Source of the DNA: an uncultured Spirochaetia bacterium
GTDB lineage: Bacteria; Spirochaetota; Brachyspiria; Brachyspirales; Brachyspiraceae
Direction: 5' to 3'
NCBI GenBank assembly: GCA_947040945.1
Contig: CAMRCO010000012.1
Span: forward strand, 1 to 32,822
DNA length: 32,822 nucleotides
Position numbers and translations under genes: made by a program. Under the pieces are notes generated by a model. The model saw only the letters and a program-made list of their open reading frames with translations. It had not been told where the DNA came from and made no database searches. Each line of letters opens with the position of its first letter. Positions within the stretch are counted from its first letter, which is position 1. Of the stretch, positions 1 to 8,882 are shown in pieces.

Positions 1-311
1 ACAATTTCAGTATACCCACTATTAGAAGCAAACATTAAAGCCGTCCACAAACTGTAAGTCTCTATATTAATGTCTGCTCCAGAGTCAATTAGGAATTTAA
101 CTATTTTTGTATGCCCTTGACTAGAAGCCTCAATTAATGCTGTCATACCATTTTGATATTCACTTTCTGAATCAACTGGGGCACCACTTTTAATTAAAGC
201 TTTGACCTCTTTGAGGTTACCACTAGATGCTGCTTTTATTAAAGGTATGTCATCAGCATAAATAACTGAAGACAAAATAAATAACAAAATTAAATTTCTT
301 ATACGGAGCAT
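1..311 (-). CDS. Secreted ankyrin-repeat protein, 5' part only
   Basis: The reading frame is open from an ATG at 311 to the window edge, so only about 103 N-terminal residues are seen. The first 17 residues (MLRIRNLILLFILSSVI) are a hydrophobic signal peptide with a likely cut after YA. Ankyrin repeats follow, with the typical pattern of an A-x-x-G-x-x-x-x-V-K-x-L-I helix pair and a GA-x-x-x hairpin: 'IKAASSGNLKEVKALIKSGAPVD' can be read as repeat 1 and a second begins near 'MTALIEASSQGHTKIVKFLI'. A ribosome site AGGAG lies 6 bases upstream. Ankyrin repeats bind other proteins; export suggests a periplasmic or secreted adaptor. The C-terminal half is unseen, so any additional domain cannot be excluded. 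Confidence 0.8.
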   Translation of the reverse strand, partial: MLRIRNLILLFILSSVIYADDIPLIKAASSGNLKEVKALIKSGAPVDSESEYQNGMTALIEASSQGHTKIVKFLIDSGADINIETYSLWTALMFASNSGYTEI

Positions 312-349
312 ATCTTTCTCCTTTCATAATAATTTAAGTATACAATAAG

Positions 350-402
350 AAGAATCTCAAAGCAAGCCAAAGATGACTCACCTTGAGATTCTTATTTTTT
401 TA
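350..402. terminator. Hairpin with T-run between ankyrin gene and glutamate operon
   Basis: An 11-bp perfect inverted repeat (AAGAATCTCAA at 350-360, TTGAGATTCTT at 383-393) encloses a 22-base spacer. On the plus side it is followed by a T-run at 395-401. On the minus strand, the direction of the glutamate operon that ends at 439, the stem is followed by the mixed tail CTTATTGTATACTT. It sits where the operon should end and is probably its terminator, though the better T-run faces the other way. Confidence 0.45.
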
Positions 403-438
403 ATTCAAACTTAAAACTTAAGTTTTATTTTATATACT

Positions 439-753
439 TCAGCATAAATCAAACTCAAGCCCTAAAAGTGGATAATGTTGCTGTGCTCCATAAACATCAG
501 TTTCACCTAAAGCACCAGACGGGAAAGGTCTTACAATTGTAATTTTTATGGCTTTAGAAGGTGCGAAGTTTATTATGCCCATAATATCACTTTCTTTAAT
601 GTGATAAAGTTTTGCAAACATCTCTTTATTGAAAACTTTAGCTTCAGACACTTTTTTGAAAGTTTCATATTCTTTAAATATAATATCAAATGTTATTTCA
701 TAAGGCCCTGAGTTTTTACTTCTAATAACATCAGCTACGTCAAATAATTTCAT
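439..753 (-). CDS. DUF4387 family protein, partner of the AtuA-like protein
   Basis: A 104-residue soluble protein resembling the DUF4387 family: N-terminal 'DVADVIRSKNSGPYEITFDI', a central 'GIINFAPSKAIKITIVRP' and the C-terminal 'FPSGALGETDVYGAQQHYPLL'. No signal peptide or membrane segment is visible. Its start codon overlaps the stop of the preceding AtuA-like gene (ATGA at 750-753), which indicates translational coupling and perhaps a stoichiometric complex. The pair is the last part of the glutamate mutase / methylaspartase operon. No biochemical function is established that I know of. Its placement after methylaspartase suggests a step beyond mesaconate, which is inference. Confidence 0.75.
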   Translation of the reverse strand: MKLFDVADVIRSKNSGPYEITFDIIFKEYETFKKVSEAKVFNKEMFAKLYHIKESDIMGIINFAPSKAIKITIVRPFPSGALGETDVYGAQQHYPLLGLEFDLC

Positions 754-2126
754 ACTAGAGCTCCTTTCTCAAAGTTTACAATATCCATAGGGAAGCACTC
801 ACAAGGGTCATCCACTTCCATTATGTGATAAATATTAAATTCATAAACACTACCCGCACTAAAGTCGGATGGAGAGAATGGAAATGCTAAATTACCTGCC
901 GTTGACTTTCTACCGTCATATCCAAAATGGAGTAAAGTTGAACGAGCAAAACTACAAACAGTGTTACTTTCTTCTTGGTTTTTTGCCACAGCCTCAATAA
1001 CAATACAAAGCTCTTCTGACACGCTACTAGGAATATCCTTAAACATACCCATAACGCCATTTTTACCATAAATCTTAAAATCAAGGAAAAAGTCTTTAAT
1101 CCCATAATTCTCAAAATTAGACTTAACTTTCTTTTGAACCTCTTCTACAATTTTATCAATTTGCTCAATCATAATAGGGTCTTTACAAGCAGCAATTGAT
1201 ACAGTTCTGTAACCAGACCTTTTTGCTCCTTCAAGTTTAATTGTATATTTCTCTGACTTAACAAACTTAGTACCCTTAACAATAACAGTATTGTCATCAA
1301 ACTGCTCGAATGAAGAGCCTGTAAGGTCAAGCATTCCACCAGGGCCCGGAAGTTTAGTCGGATCACTTTTCTCATAAAGAGTGTGAGCAGCAACTGACAA
1401 TGGAGTACATTTTCTGTTTGGAGCAAGTGGATGAATCTTAAAATAATCCTCACCTAAAATACCAAACATACAATCACTACCACTACCGGGAGTAGCTGCT
1501 ATTGCTGCACATTCAAGTATTTTACCTAAGTGAGTAGCAAGCCCTTCGTCATAACCATTTTTTACGGCTAAAGCTGCGAATACTGTTGGGTCATAAGCAC
1601 GACCTGCGATAATAACGTCAGCACCTGCCTCTAAAGCTTTTATAAAAGGCTCAACTCCCATTTGCGCTACAACTCTAACAGACTCATCAATATCTTTTTC
1701 TGTTATTTCTGGAGCTGGAAAAAGAGGTGTTACTTCACTATTTTTAAGCTTCTTTTTTATAAGGTCTTTATCTATTTCAGAATGTATTATAGCCATCTTA
1801 AATGTTAAGCCTTTTTCTTTTGCTATTTCTTTTATTATGTCTACATTCCAACTTAAATGGCTGTCAGCTCCGCTACCGCCAGCTGTTCCTATTATAACAG
1901 GCACTTTATTTTTAATTCCTGCTGGTATCATATAGCCCAAGTCTCGTTTAACCCCATTCCAATCTGTAAACGATTTTCCTTCCCCTAAATAATAGGGACC
2001 GGGGTCAGTAGAGCCCGCATCTACTGCGATGACATCAGGATTAAGTTTCATTCCTTCTTCAAATGAAGATTCAGGAAACCCATAACCCAATATAGCAGTA
2101 GGAGACAATATTTTCATTTCTTTCAT
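750..2126 (-). CDS. AtuA-like (DUF1446) protein of the methylaspartate operon
   Basis: A 458-residue cytosolic protein of the acyclic terpene utilisation AtuA-like / DUF1446 family. Recognisable motifs are 'DAGSTDPGPYYLG' (about 36-48), 'GTAGGSGADSHL' (about 80-91) and 'AGRAYDPTVFAALA' (about 175-188). The last roughly 95 residues look like the separate C-terminal domain of this family. The gene lies 67 bases after mal and is coupled to the DUF4387 gene. The family is named after a Pseudomonas citronellol/geraniol catabolism gene, but terpene catabolism makes no sense here. In this operon it may act on mesaconate, citramalate or a CoA derivative, which is inference. The AGGAG lies about 13 bases from the first ATG, so the start may be that ATG or the one three codons later (M4). 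Confidence 0.75.
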   Translation of the reverse strand: MKEMKILSPTAILGYGFPESSFEEGMKLNPDVIAVDAGSTDPGPYYLGEGKSFTDWNGVKRDLGYMIPAGIKNKVPVIIGTAGGSGADSHLSWNVDIIKEIAKEKGLTFKMAIIHSEIDKDLIKKKLKNSEVTPLFPAPEITEKDIDESVRVVAQMGVEPFIKALEAGADVIIAGRAYDPTVFAALAVKNGYDEGLATHLGKILECAAIAATPGSGSDCMFGILGEDYFKIHPLAPNRKCTPLSVAAHTLYEKSDPTKLPGPGGMLDLTGSSFEQFDDNTVIVKGTKFVKSEKYTIKLEGAKRSGYRTVSIAACKDPIMIEQIDKIVEEVQKKVKSNFENYGIKDFFLDFKIYGKNGVMGMFKDIPSSVSEELCIVIEAVAKNQEESNTVCSFARSTLLHFGYDGRKSTAGNLAFPFSPSDFSAGSVYEFNIYHIMEVDDPCECFPMDIVNFEKGALV

Positions 2127-2193
2127 ATTAATTAAATGCTCCTTTTGTTATTTTATCATATTTATAATAATAATTTTTTAGTAATTTGAAAGC

Positions 2194-3435
2194 TTATAAA
2201 ACATCTTTTAATGCAAGTATTCTATTCATTTCATTATACATTATCATAAATCCTTCATCCACACCCATACCCGGCTTAGCCAAAGTTTGAGTAGGTGTTG
2301 TCGCCATAGCAATATTCGCACATATTTGAGCAGAACGCTCTGTTTCATTACAAGTTCCACCTAAATATGCACCCATATTATTCTTTTTACAGTAAATTAT
2401 AGCCTCTATTGAGTTATTAATTCCACCTAGATCAGGAGTCTTAACTTGTGCCATGTGTCCTGCTTTAGCATCTGTAAAATCGATAACATCTTGTAAAGTA
2501 TTACACCACTCATCAGCAACGATTTCTACTTTAGAACCTCTTTTCTCAAGTTTAGCTCTTATATCAGCTAATGCCACAATTTGATCATCTTTATTTCCTA
2601 CATCAACAGGCCCTTCAATACGTAAGTGAAATGGTTTCGCAAGTGTTTCAAGTGATGCAATATAATCTGCTATTTTTTCATTATCATCATTAAAAGCAGT
2701 GCTCATAGTTCCATAAACGTCAATATGAAGTATAGGTTTATAGCTATCATTTGCTCTTAAATCTCCTACTCTCTTAGTAAGCCACTTTAAATATTCAGCA
2801 AGCTTCTCACCATTTTTTCCAAGCTTTTCTTCTACATTATTTATAAGTGCATGTGGTAAAACATTACTAGACTTTAATATCATTTTATCAACATTATTAT
2901 ATCTGTCATCACCAGACTGTGAAAAAATAGGAATAATAGTGTTTGAAACTTGAAGTCCATACTCTTTAGCAATAACTTGTGCCATTAATTTCTTTTGTGA
3001 TTTTGCAACATAGTCAAGTGCTGCTTGAGTTATACCATACCTAATAGCTGTATGAAGTACTTTACCGCTTTTAGTTTTATAATTATCAAGCATCTCAGCA
3101 AGACCCTTAAACTCATTAAACTCTTTACCAACAAGCAAATCCTTTATCTCACTTTCAATAATCGGTATAAAGTCTTTTGCCAAAAACAAAGGATCACGAC
3201 CAGCCGCTCCCGAATATTGAACAGCAGCACAGTCTCCATAAGCTACTTGACCATCTTCAAGTATAAACATTACAGATATAGATTCCCCAGCCTGACGTAT
3301 TTTACTAAAACCCGGAGTAACAGGATTACCAACATAAGAACTTCCATCAAGTTTAGCGTTTTCTTTTATTGCTTTTTGATCATCAAAGAAAAAACCTGTT
3401 CTACCTGCTGAACAAACTACATTTTTAATTTTCAT
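2194..3435 (-). CDS. mal: Methylaspartate ammonia-lyase (beta-methylaspartase)
   Basis: A 413-residue enolase-superfamily enzyme that removes ammonia from (2S,3S)-3-methylaspartate to give mesaconate, the second step of the methylaspartate glutamate-fermentation pathway. The length matches the clostridial enzyme. The acid/base and metal residues of the Clostridium tetanomorphum enzyme (H194, D238, E273, D307, K331) are recognisable one position later: H195 in 'VLPHAL', D239 in 'HIDVYG', E274 in 'RIEGP', D308 in 'IVADEW' and K332 in 'VKTPDLGG'. The gene starts 38 bases after the glmE stop, in operon with all three glutamate mutase genes. The catalytic set is intact, so I expect an active enzyme. 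Confidence 0.95.
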   Translation of the reverse strand: MKIKNVVCSAGRTGFFFDDQKAIKENAKLDGSSYVGNPVTPGFSKIRQAGESISVMFILEDGQVAYGDCAAVQYSGAAGRDPLFLAKDFIPIIESEIKDLLVGKEFNEFKGLAEMLDNYKTKSGKVLHTAIRYGITQAALDYVAKSQKKLMAQVIAKEYGLQVSNTIIPIFSQSGDDRYNNVDKMILKSSNVLPHALINNVEEKLGKNGEKLAEYLKWLTKRVGDLRANDSYKPILHIDVYGTMSTAFNDDNEKIADYIASLETLAKPFHLRIEGPVDVGNKDDQIVALADIRAKLEKRGSKVEIVADEWCNTLQDVIDFTDAKAGHMAQVKTPDLGGINNSIEAIIYCKKNNMGAYLGGTCNETERSAQICANIAMATTPTQTLAKPGMGVDEGFMIMYNEMNRILALKDVL

Positions 3436-3473
3436 TTTATTATCCTTATTATTATCGTTAAAATTATTTTCAC

Positions 3474-4922
3474 CTATGGTCGACCAACTAGTCGTCCCTT
3501 ACCTATAGCATAAACATCGTCTATAACCATCTGGAAACTTACCTCACGTTTTTCAAACTCGCCTCTTTCAGTAAGTCTTGACATGTGAAAGTCTTTAATA
3601 TCTTTTGTAAATGGTAAATTACCACAATTAAAGAATCTTATAGCTCCATTATTATCTCTTGCAGGAAGAACTTTTCCCATATTATATTTACTTGGTGCAA
3701 ATGGAACATCAATAACACCAGCCTCAAAAGCACGAATTGAACCTAAAGCAATATCTCCTTCCCCAAGTTCCTCTACTTTATCCATTATACAAACAACTTC
3801 TTTTTCAAGTATCTCACATTCATTATCAACTAATGTTGAGCTTAATAGGTTCTGTTCATATAACATTGACACAACCTGCTTAGTAGCCTTAAGTCCATTA
3901 GCATTAGCTTCTTTAGTTGGTATACCCATAGCTTCATGTGGAGTTTTTACAATAACCTTTGTAGCACAAGCTAAAGCAGCAGTTGCAGCTCCCCAAGAAA
4001 TTACACCAAAAGCCTTATTTTCATCAGCAGGGAAACCACCCATCCATTGGTGAAATACTGTTGTTACACTAATATCAGTAAATCCATGTTTTGCTAAATA
4101 ATACTCAGTTTGCTTAACCAAGCTCTTTATAGCAGCAACGTCTTGACTTAAGTTTCCACACTGTCCATACCCAACAGTAATATTTTTTACTCCCTGATAT
4201 GCAGCAAGTATAGCCTCTATTATAGCAACAGAATTAGATATTGAAGGAGCAACTAATGTTCCTGTTAAAGGACCAAATGGCTCTCTATTTATGCTAATTC
4301 CAGCCTCTTCATATTTACCAATTAATCTATCAACATACTGCCAATCAAGAATAGTTCTTTCAATTGGATGTATTTTAGAATATGGCACATTATAAGAAAT
4401 ACCACCACCCTCAAATGAAGTAAAACCACCAGCTATAGTTATTTCAGCTAAAAGCCTAGCATCTGGGGTACCATGTCTTACTTGAACAGGGCTTTTTAGT
4501 GATGACGTAACTTGTCTACATATTCCAACGCCATGATTTAGTGCAGGAAAACCATTAAGCATTGATCTGCCCGCTTTCATACTCTCTCTTATACCTTTAT
4601 CAGCTTCCTCATACCTATTAAGTCTTGTATAAGCGTCAATTGTAGTTGGAAGTAAGTCAGCACCACCCTCATCCTCTAAATATTTTAGAAGCTCAATATG
4701 CTCATTAGGTAAAGCAACTCCTGCTCTAGGCTGTATAAGCGTCTTGTTTATTTTTTTAGCTTCTAAGAGTTTATGTGAAAACTGCTTAGAAATATCTATA
4801 CCTTTTTGATAATCAACAGCATCCTTAAAATCAACATCTTTACCAGTAGCCCAACTTGCGAGTACTTCCTTTTGAGTCGAATAAAATAAGTCATCTGAAA
4901 TCTTCTCATGTGAAACCTTCAT
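3474..4922 (-). CDS. glmE: Glutamate mutase epsilon (catalytic) subunit
   Basis: A 482-residue TIM-barrel subunit of the adenosylcobalamin-dependent methylaspartate mutase, which rearranges L-glutamate to (2S,3S)-3-methylaspartate with the GlmS subunit. The substrate-binding 'arginine claw' known from the Clostridium cochlearium structure is conserved at identical numbers: R66 ('IQPRAG'), R100 ('AYTRLN') and R149 ('VQVRHGT'). E171 and Y177/Y181 ('[12 protein letters not shown]') are also present. Length is that of the family. The gene starts ATG at 4922 and ends TAG, 20 bases after the glmL stop. Its presence implies a cobalamin supply. The call is very secure from these residues. Confidence 0.96.
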   Translation of the reverse strand: MKVSHEKISDDLFYSTQKEVLASWATGKDVDFKDAVDYQKGIDISKQFSHKLLEAKKINKTLIQPRAGVALPNEHIELLKYLEDEGGADLLPTTIDAYTRLNRYEEADKGIRESMKAGRSMLNGFPALNHGVGICRQVTSSLKSPVQVRHGTPDARLLAEITIAGGFTSFEGGGISYNVPYSKIHPIERTILDWQYVDRLIGKYEEAGISINREPFGPLTGTLVAPSISNSVAIIEAILAAYQGVKNITVGYGQCGNLSQDVAAIKSLVKQTEYYLAKHGFTDISVTTVFHQWMGGFPADENKAFGVISWGAATAALACATKVIVKTPHEAMGIPTKEANANGLKATKQVVSMLYEQNLLSSTLVDNECEILEKEVVCIMDKVEELGEGDIALGSIRAFEAGVIDVPFAPSKYNMGKVLPARDNNGAIRFFNCGNLPFTKDIKDFHMSRLTERGEFEKREVSFQMVIDDVYAIGKGRLVGRP

Positions 4923-4942
4923 AATATAGTCCTCCAGTATTT

Positions 4943-6319
4943 TTATAAACCAACAATATATTTTTTCATCATTCTCAAAGCAAGGTCAGAATCTATTTTT
5001 GAAACTAACCCCATAGCTGCTAGTATATTTTTTTCATCAAGTAAAAAACTAGCCTTACTTGGCTTAAGTAAATTATAGTCATAACTTTGTAATAAAGAAG
5101 ACTGTAAAACATAATTTTTATCTAGGCTATTTATAACAGAGCCACCTGTACCTATAATATATTTAGTATTTGTTAGGTCTTTACCTGTTTGCACAAGCAC
5201 CTGCCCCATAGATGTGTATACTTCATCAACAAATCCAACATGCCTATTAATAGAAATCTCTATCGCATGCCTTGCAAAAAACATATCACTTTTAGCCTCT
5301 ATTTCTGTAATTGGGATAACCGAACAATCTTTACATTTATTTACCCAATTATTTATATCACTTAAAGTAATGCCATCAGGTAAAACAGCTTTTTCAAGGT
5401 CTATCTCCTCCATTAAAAACGGCAAACTATAGCGAACGCCAATGTCGCCTTCCACCGTGCGTTTAGAAAATGGCTCTTTAAGCCCTTTAATCATTGTCGC
5501 TTTAGTGGGCTCTCCATCACACATGGAGTATACGTCAGTTGTCGCTCCTCCAACATCAAAAAATAATGTGTCACCAAGTCCACTTTCATTACTTGTGCCA
5601 AGAGATAATAACTCAGCACCATCAAAAACAGAAAAAGGAGTTGGAACAATTTCCGCATTCATCATTTTCTGAGCTTCATCTAAACCCTTAGCATGTATAA
5701 TACGCTCTATAAAAAGATCTCTTATAGCAGACCTTACAGGATAAATATTAATATTATTAAAGTCAGGTAAAACATTCTCACATACTTTGTGATATTTGCC
5801 AGCATCTTTTAATATTTGAGATACTGTATGAGCTACAGTTTTATTTCCTGCTACAATAATATAAAGTGGTAAATCAATTTCTGCAAGCATTTTAGCATTA
5901 TGTACTATAACGTTTTTGTTACCACCATCTATGCCACCACATAAAAGCACTATGTCAGGATTAAGATTATATATCTCTTCCTGTTCATTTGGAGTAATTT
6001 CATAGGAAAAACTTCTCATCACCTTAGCACCAGCACTAGTTGCAGCCATTTTAGATGCCTTAACTGTAAGGTCAGGAACAAGCCCACATGAAACCATTTT
6101 AAGCCCACCAGCAGCCGACGAACATGCTACTTTCTCATCAAATTCTTTTATTCCACAAAGTGAATGTATTTCTTTTAGAGCATTTTCAAACCCTACTCGA
6201 ACATCGGTTTCAATAGTGGTGAATGCTACCGCAGTTGCTATAACGCTCTCACTTTTAACATCAATTGCTGTGAGTTTTGTATTGGTACTACCAAAATCTA
6301 TAGTTAATATTTTATTCAT
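4943..6319 (-). CDS. glmL: Glutamate mutase accessory protein GlmL (MutL)
   Basis: A 458-residue ASKHA-fold ATPase always found between the two glutamate mutase subunits. It is thought to be a reactivating chaperone that exchanges damaged cobalamin. The actin/Hsp70-like phosphate loops are visible: '[15 protein letters not shown]' at 6-20, '[13 protein letters not shown]' near 255-270 and '[10 protein letters not shown]' near 390-400. It follows glmS with only two bases between stop and start, so translation is probably coupled. No membrane segments are seen. The order S-L-E is the same as in clostridial clusters. Confidence 0.93.
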   Translation of the reverse strand: MNKILTIDFGSTNTKLTAIDVKSESVIATAVAFTTIETDVRVGFENALKEIHSLCGIKEFDEKVACSSAAGGLKMVSCGLVPDLTVKASKMAATSAGAKVMRSFSYEITPNEQEEIYNLNPDIVLLCGGIDGGNKNVIVHNAKMLAEIDLPLYIIVAGNKTVAHTVSQILKDAGKYHKVCENVLPDFNNINIYPVRSAIRDLFIERIIHAKGLDEAQKMMNAEIVPTPFSVFDGAELLSLGTSNESGLGDTLFFDVGGATTDVYSMCDGEPTKATMIKGLKEPFSKRTVEGDIGVRYSLPFLMEEIDLEKAVLPDGITLSDINNWVNKCKDCSVIPITEIEAKSDMFFARHAIEISINRHVGFVDEVYTSMGQVLVQTGKDLTNTKYIIGTGGSVINSLDKNYVLQSSLLQSYDYNLLKPSKASFLLDEKNILAAMGLVSKIDSDLALRMMKKYIVGL

Positions 6320-6321
6320 AA

Positions 6322-6741
6322 TTAAGCGATATTAAAATCAGCCTTAATATCTTCTACAGACTTTTCAACTGATGTACCCGGTGGATATACTCTATCAAAA
6401 CCCATTTTTAGAAATCTTTCTTCTACTTCTTTAAAATCTGCTTTTCCTACAACAATATTTCCACCAACATAAAGCTTAATACCCTCAAGTCCAGCCTCAT
6501 CACACTTCTCTCTAAGTCCCGGGCAATCAATTTCGCCATGTCCATAAAGTGAAGACACTACAATTAAATCAGCACTTGACTCAACTGCCGCTTCCACAAA
6601 TTCTTTTTGAGAAACCATTACACCTAAATTAACAACCTTAAAACCTTCTTTATCAAAAGCATAATCTAAAATTTTATTACCAACAGCATGTACATCTGTT
6701 CCAATAACCCCTAAAACTAAAACTAATTGTTTGTCATCCAT
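6322..6741 (-). CDS. glmS: Glutamate mutase sigma subunit, cobalamin-binding
   Basis: A 139-residue Rossmann-like B12-binding subunit (family length about 137). The base-off/His-on signature D-x-H-x-x-G is at 16-21 (DVHAVG), with H18 the expected lower axial cobalt ligand. The further motif S-x-L is in 'VVSSLYGH' (about 61-66) and the GG pair in '[10 protein letters not shown]'. It is the small half of methylaspartate mutase with GlmE. The gene has a good ribosome site (AAGGAG) and sits 16 bases after murI. It differs from the B12 domains of methionine synthase or methylmalonyl-CoA mutase by being stand-alone and next to glmL/glmE. Confidence 0.95.
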   Translation of the reverse strand: MDDKQLVLVLGVIGTDVHAVGNKILDYAFDKEGFKVVNLGVMVSQKEFVEAAVESSADLIVVSSLYGHGEIDCPGLREKCDEAGLEGIKLYVGGNIVVGKADFKEVEERFLKMGFDRVYPPGTSVEKSVEDIKADFNIA

Positions 6742-6757
6742 ATTGTCTCCTTATTTT

Positions 6758-7549
6758 TTATAACTTTATATGCTCTATATTTTCTAAACTAAAACCTAAA
6801 ATATTTTCGCCCAAAAACTTAAATACTTCAGTGTCCCCACTTGTATAAAATATAATGTTCCCTTTAGTACCTTTACTATTAAGCAAATTATTCTGCTCAA
6901 GTACTTCTTTACTTAAAATAGCTGTCTCATAAGCAGGGTCCACTATATTTTTATCAAAACATTTCTTTATATCATTAATAACTATTGGATAATGTGTACA
7001 ACCTAAAACAAGTGTATCGACATTTTGAGGTATTTCACTTACATATTCTTTTAATGCATCATAGTGCTCATCGCTATTTCCCCAAACAGACTCTATCATA
7101 GCACAAAGTGTTTTACATGGAATTTCTGTAACTGAAGCGTTTGCATTAATACTTTTTATAGTCCTACTATAAACATCTGTACTTACAGTAAAAGGTGTTG
7201 CCATAACAGCTATGTTATTATTTTTTGTAACACTTACAGCAGCTTTAACTCCATTCGATACAACCTCAATTATAGGTATATTATACCTTTTTTTAATATC
7301 CTCAAAAGCCGATGCCACAATAGTATTACATGCTATGACAAGCATTTTACACTTATTCAGAACTAAAAAATCAGCTATCTTAAATGACAAACTTTTAATA
7401 TCACTATTACTTCTTTCTCCATAAGGAGCATGAAGATTATCACCAAAATATATATAATCTTCATTTCCTAAAAGTTTAACCATTTCTTTAAGTACAGTAA
7501 GTCCGCCCACACCTGAGTCGAAAACACCAATACTATTTTCTTTAATCAT
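6758..7549 (-). CDS. murI: Glutamate racemase
   Basis: A 263-residue cofactor-independent racemase interconverting L- and D-glutamate. Both catalytic cysteines are present: C74 in 'VIACNTIVA' and C184 in 'LGCTHYP'. The N-terminal 'GVFDSGVGGLTVLKE' and 'YFGDNLHAPYGER' are also typical. MurI normally supplies D-glutamate for peptidoglycan, but here it is the second gene of a glutamate uptake and fermentation operon, between gltS and glmS with 16-base gaps on each side. It could let the pathway consume D-glutamate, or simply be co-regulated with glutamate supply. Which direction dominates cannot be seen from sequence. Confidence 0.93.
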   Translation of the reverse strand: MIKENSIGVFDSGVGGLTVLKEMVKLLGNEDYIYFGDNLHAPYGERSNSDIKSLSFKIADFLVLNKCKMLVIACNTIVASAFEDIKKRYNIPIIEVVSNGVKAAVSVTKNNNIAVMATPFTVSTDVYSRTIKSINANASVTEIPCKTLCAMIESVWGNSDEHYDALKEYVSEIPQNVDTLVLGCTHYPIVINDIKKCFDKNIVDPAYETAILSKEVLEQNNLLNSKGTKGNIIFYTSGDTEVFKFLGENILGFSLENIEHIKL

Positions 7550-7565
7550 TAAAATATCCTAGAAC

Positions 7566-8765
7566 CTATAAAAACTTATCAACTAAACCTATAAAAGCTG
7601 TTATGATAACAGAATTTGTAAGGTCAATAAAAAAAGCAGCAACCAAAGGAACTACCAAGAAAGCACGAGGTGAAGGTCCATTAGCTGTTGTAAATGTTTC
7701 CATATTAGCCATAGCATTAGGTGTTGCTCCGAGTCCAAAACCACAATGTCCAGCACACATTACAACTGCATCATAATCTTTACCCATTATCTTAAATGTA
7801 ATAAAATACACATACAAAGCAACTATAATAGTTTGGGTTAAAAGAATGACAATAAGAGGTACTGCCAAAGAAGCAAGTTCCCATAATCTCATTGTCATTA
7901 AAGCTATAGATAAAAATACAGCAAGTGAAATATTTCCAATAATAGATATCTCTTCTGATGGCACTTCTTTATTCATACCATCTAATATATTTCTAAATAA
8001 AGCTGCAATAAGCATAGGGCCTATATAAACAGGTAGAGGTATATTAATGCCTCTTAAAAAATTAATTATTATACTACCAATACCCATAGATATTATTATA
8101 AGTACTAATGCTTTAAATACTTTTTCTTCAGATAACTCTCTAAAAGTTTTTTTATCTTCTACATTATTAGAAACAAGTCCATCGCCAGTAAACTTTAAAT
8201 TATTTTTAATCATAAGTCTTCTTGCTACAGGCCCACCTATCATACATCCAGCAACAAGTCCAAAAGTAGCAGCCGCAATAGCAACAGTTGTCGCACCTAC
8301 AGCACCTGCTTCTTCAAGAACAGGCCCAAATGCTCCAGAAGTTCCATGTCCACCAGTTAAAGGAACAGAACCCGCTGCGATTCCTATTAAAGGATTAATT
8401 CCAAATAATTCAGCAATAGCAATACCAACAGTGTTTTGTATTGCTATCAATACTGAAGCCACAGCTAAAAATATAATAACTTGAATACCACCTTTAGCAA
8501 GCATTTTAGCACTAGCCAAAAAACCTATGGTTGTAAAAAAAGCTACCATTAAAAGGTCTTTTAGTGAATTATCAAATGTAAACATAAATGTACCAGTACT
8601 ATACCCGATTAAAAGCACCGTAGAAAAAATAAGTCCTCCAATAACAGGTGCTGGAATAAAGTATTTTTGCAAAACTGATACTTTAGATTTAATATATCTG
8701 CCTAAAAGCAAAAGAAGAATACCCAAAGCAAGCGTAAGTGTCATATTGAAAGTATACTCAAACAT
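7566..8765 (-). CDS. gltS: Sodium/glutamate symporter
   Basis: A 399-residue inner-membrane carrier of the GltS (ESS) family with about ten hydrophobic segments. The two inverted repeats each carry their signature: 'GGHGTSGAFGPVLEEAG' in the first half and 'GHCGFGLGATPNAMANM' in the second. It is the first gene of the methylaspartate operon, has a strong GGAGG ribosome site 6 bases before ATG and is followed 16 bases later by murI. Its position makes it the glutamate entry route for the fermentation. GltS is classically specific for glutamate, including D-glutamate in Escherichia coli, which would fit the neighbouring racemase. Confidence 0.93.
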   Translation of the reverse strand: MFEYTFNMTLTLALGILLLLLGRYIKSKVSVLQKYFIPAPVIGGLIFSTVLLIGYSTGTFMFTFDNSLKDLLMVAFFTTIGFLASAKMLAKGGIQVIIFLAVASVLIAIQNTVGIAIAELFGINPLIGIAAGSVPLTGGHGTSGAFGPVLEEAGAVGATTVAIAAATFGLVAGCMIGGPVARRLMIKNNLKFTGDGLVSNNVEDKKTFRELSEEKVFKALVLIIISMGIGSIIINFLRGINIPLPVYIGPMLIAALFRNILDGMNKEVPSEEISIIGNISLAVFLSIALMTMRLWELASLAVPLIVILLTQTIIVALYVYFITFKIMGKDYDAVVMCAGHCGFGLGATPNAMANMETFTTANGPSPRAFLVVPLVAAFFIDLTNSVIITAFIGLVDKFL

Positions 8766-8801
8766 AGAAAACCTCCATAATAAACTGATGTTACACCATA
8801 A

Positions 8802-8829
8802 AGTATATCTATATTACCTCTATATGCAA
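8802..8829 (-). promoter_or_regulatory. Candidate promoter of the glutamate fermentation operon
   Basis: Reading the minus strand: -35 TTGCAT (8824-8829), 16-base spacer, -10 TATACT (8802-8807), placing transcription start about 30 bases before the gltS ATG. A further TTGACT is at 8873-8878 without a good -10. The 117-bp gap is shared with the divergent S55-peptidase operon, so regulation of the two could be linked. Confidence 0.5.
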
Positions 8830-8882
8830 TAGCATAAGTAAATATTTAACAAAAAAATTATTAAATCAAGAAAGTCAATCTT

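Noticed and set aside
3025-3411. 128-codon plus-strand frame opposite methylaspartase
   Set aside because: It is a shadow of mal, whose catalytic residues are all conserved; the composition is unlike the neighbouring genes.
8047-8484. Long plus-strand open frame opposite gltS
   Set aside because: It is antisense to a clear GltS coding sequence and is rich in Ile/Pro/Ser in the way expected from the reverse of a membrane-protein gene; no ribosome site or homology.
8766-8882. A cobalamin riboswitch before the B12-dependent glutamate operon
   Set aside because: The gap is only 117 bp, and neither a B12-box nor the multi-stem architecture is recognisable.
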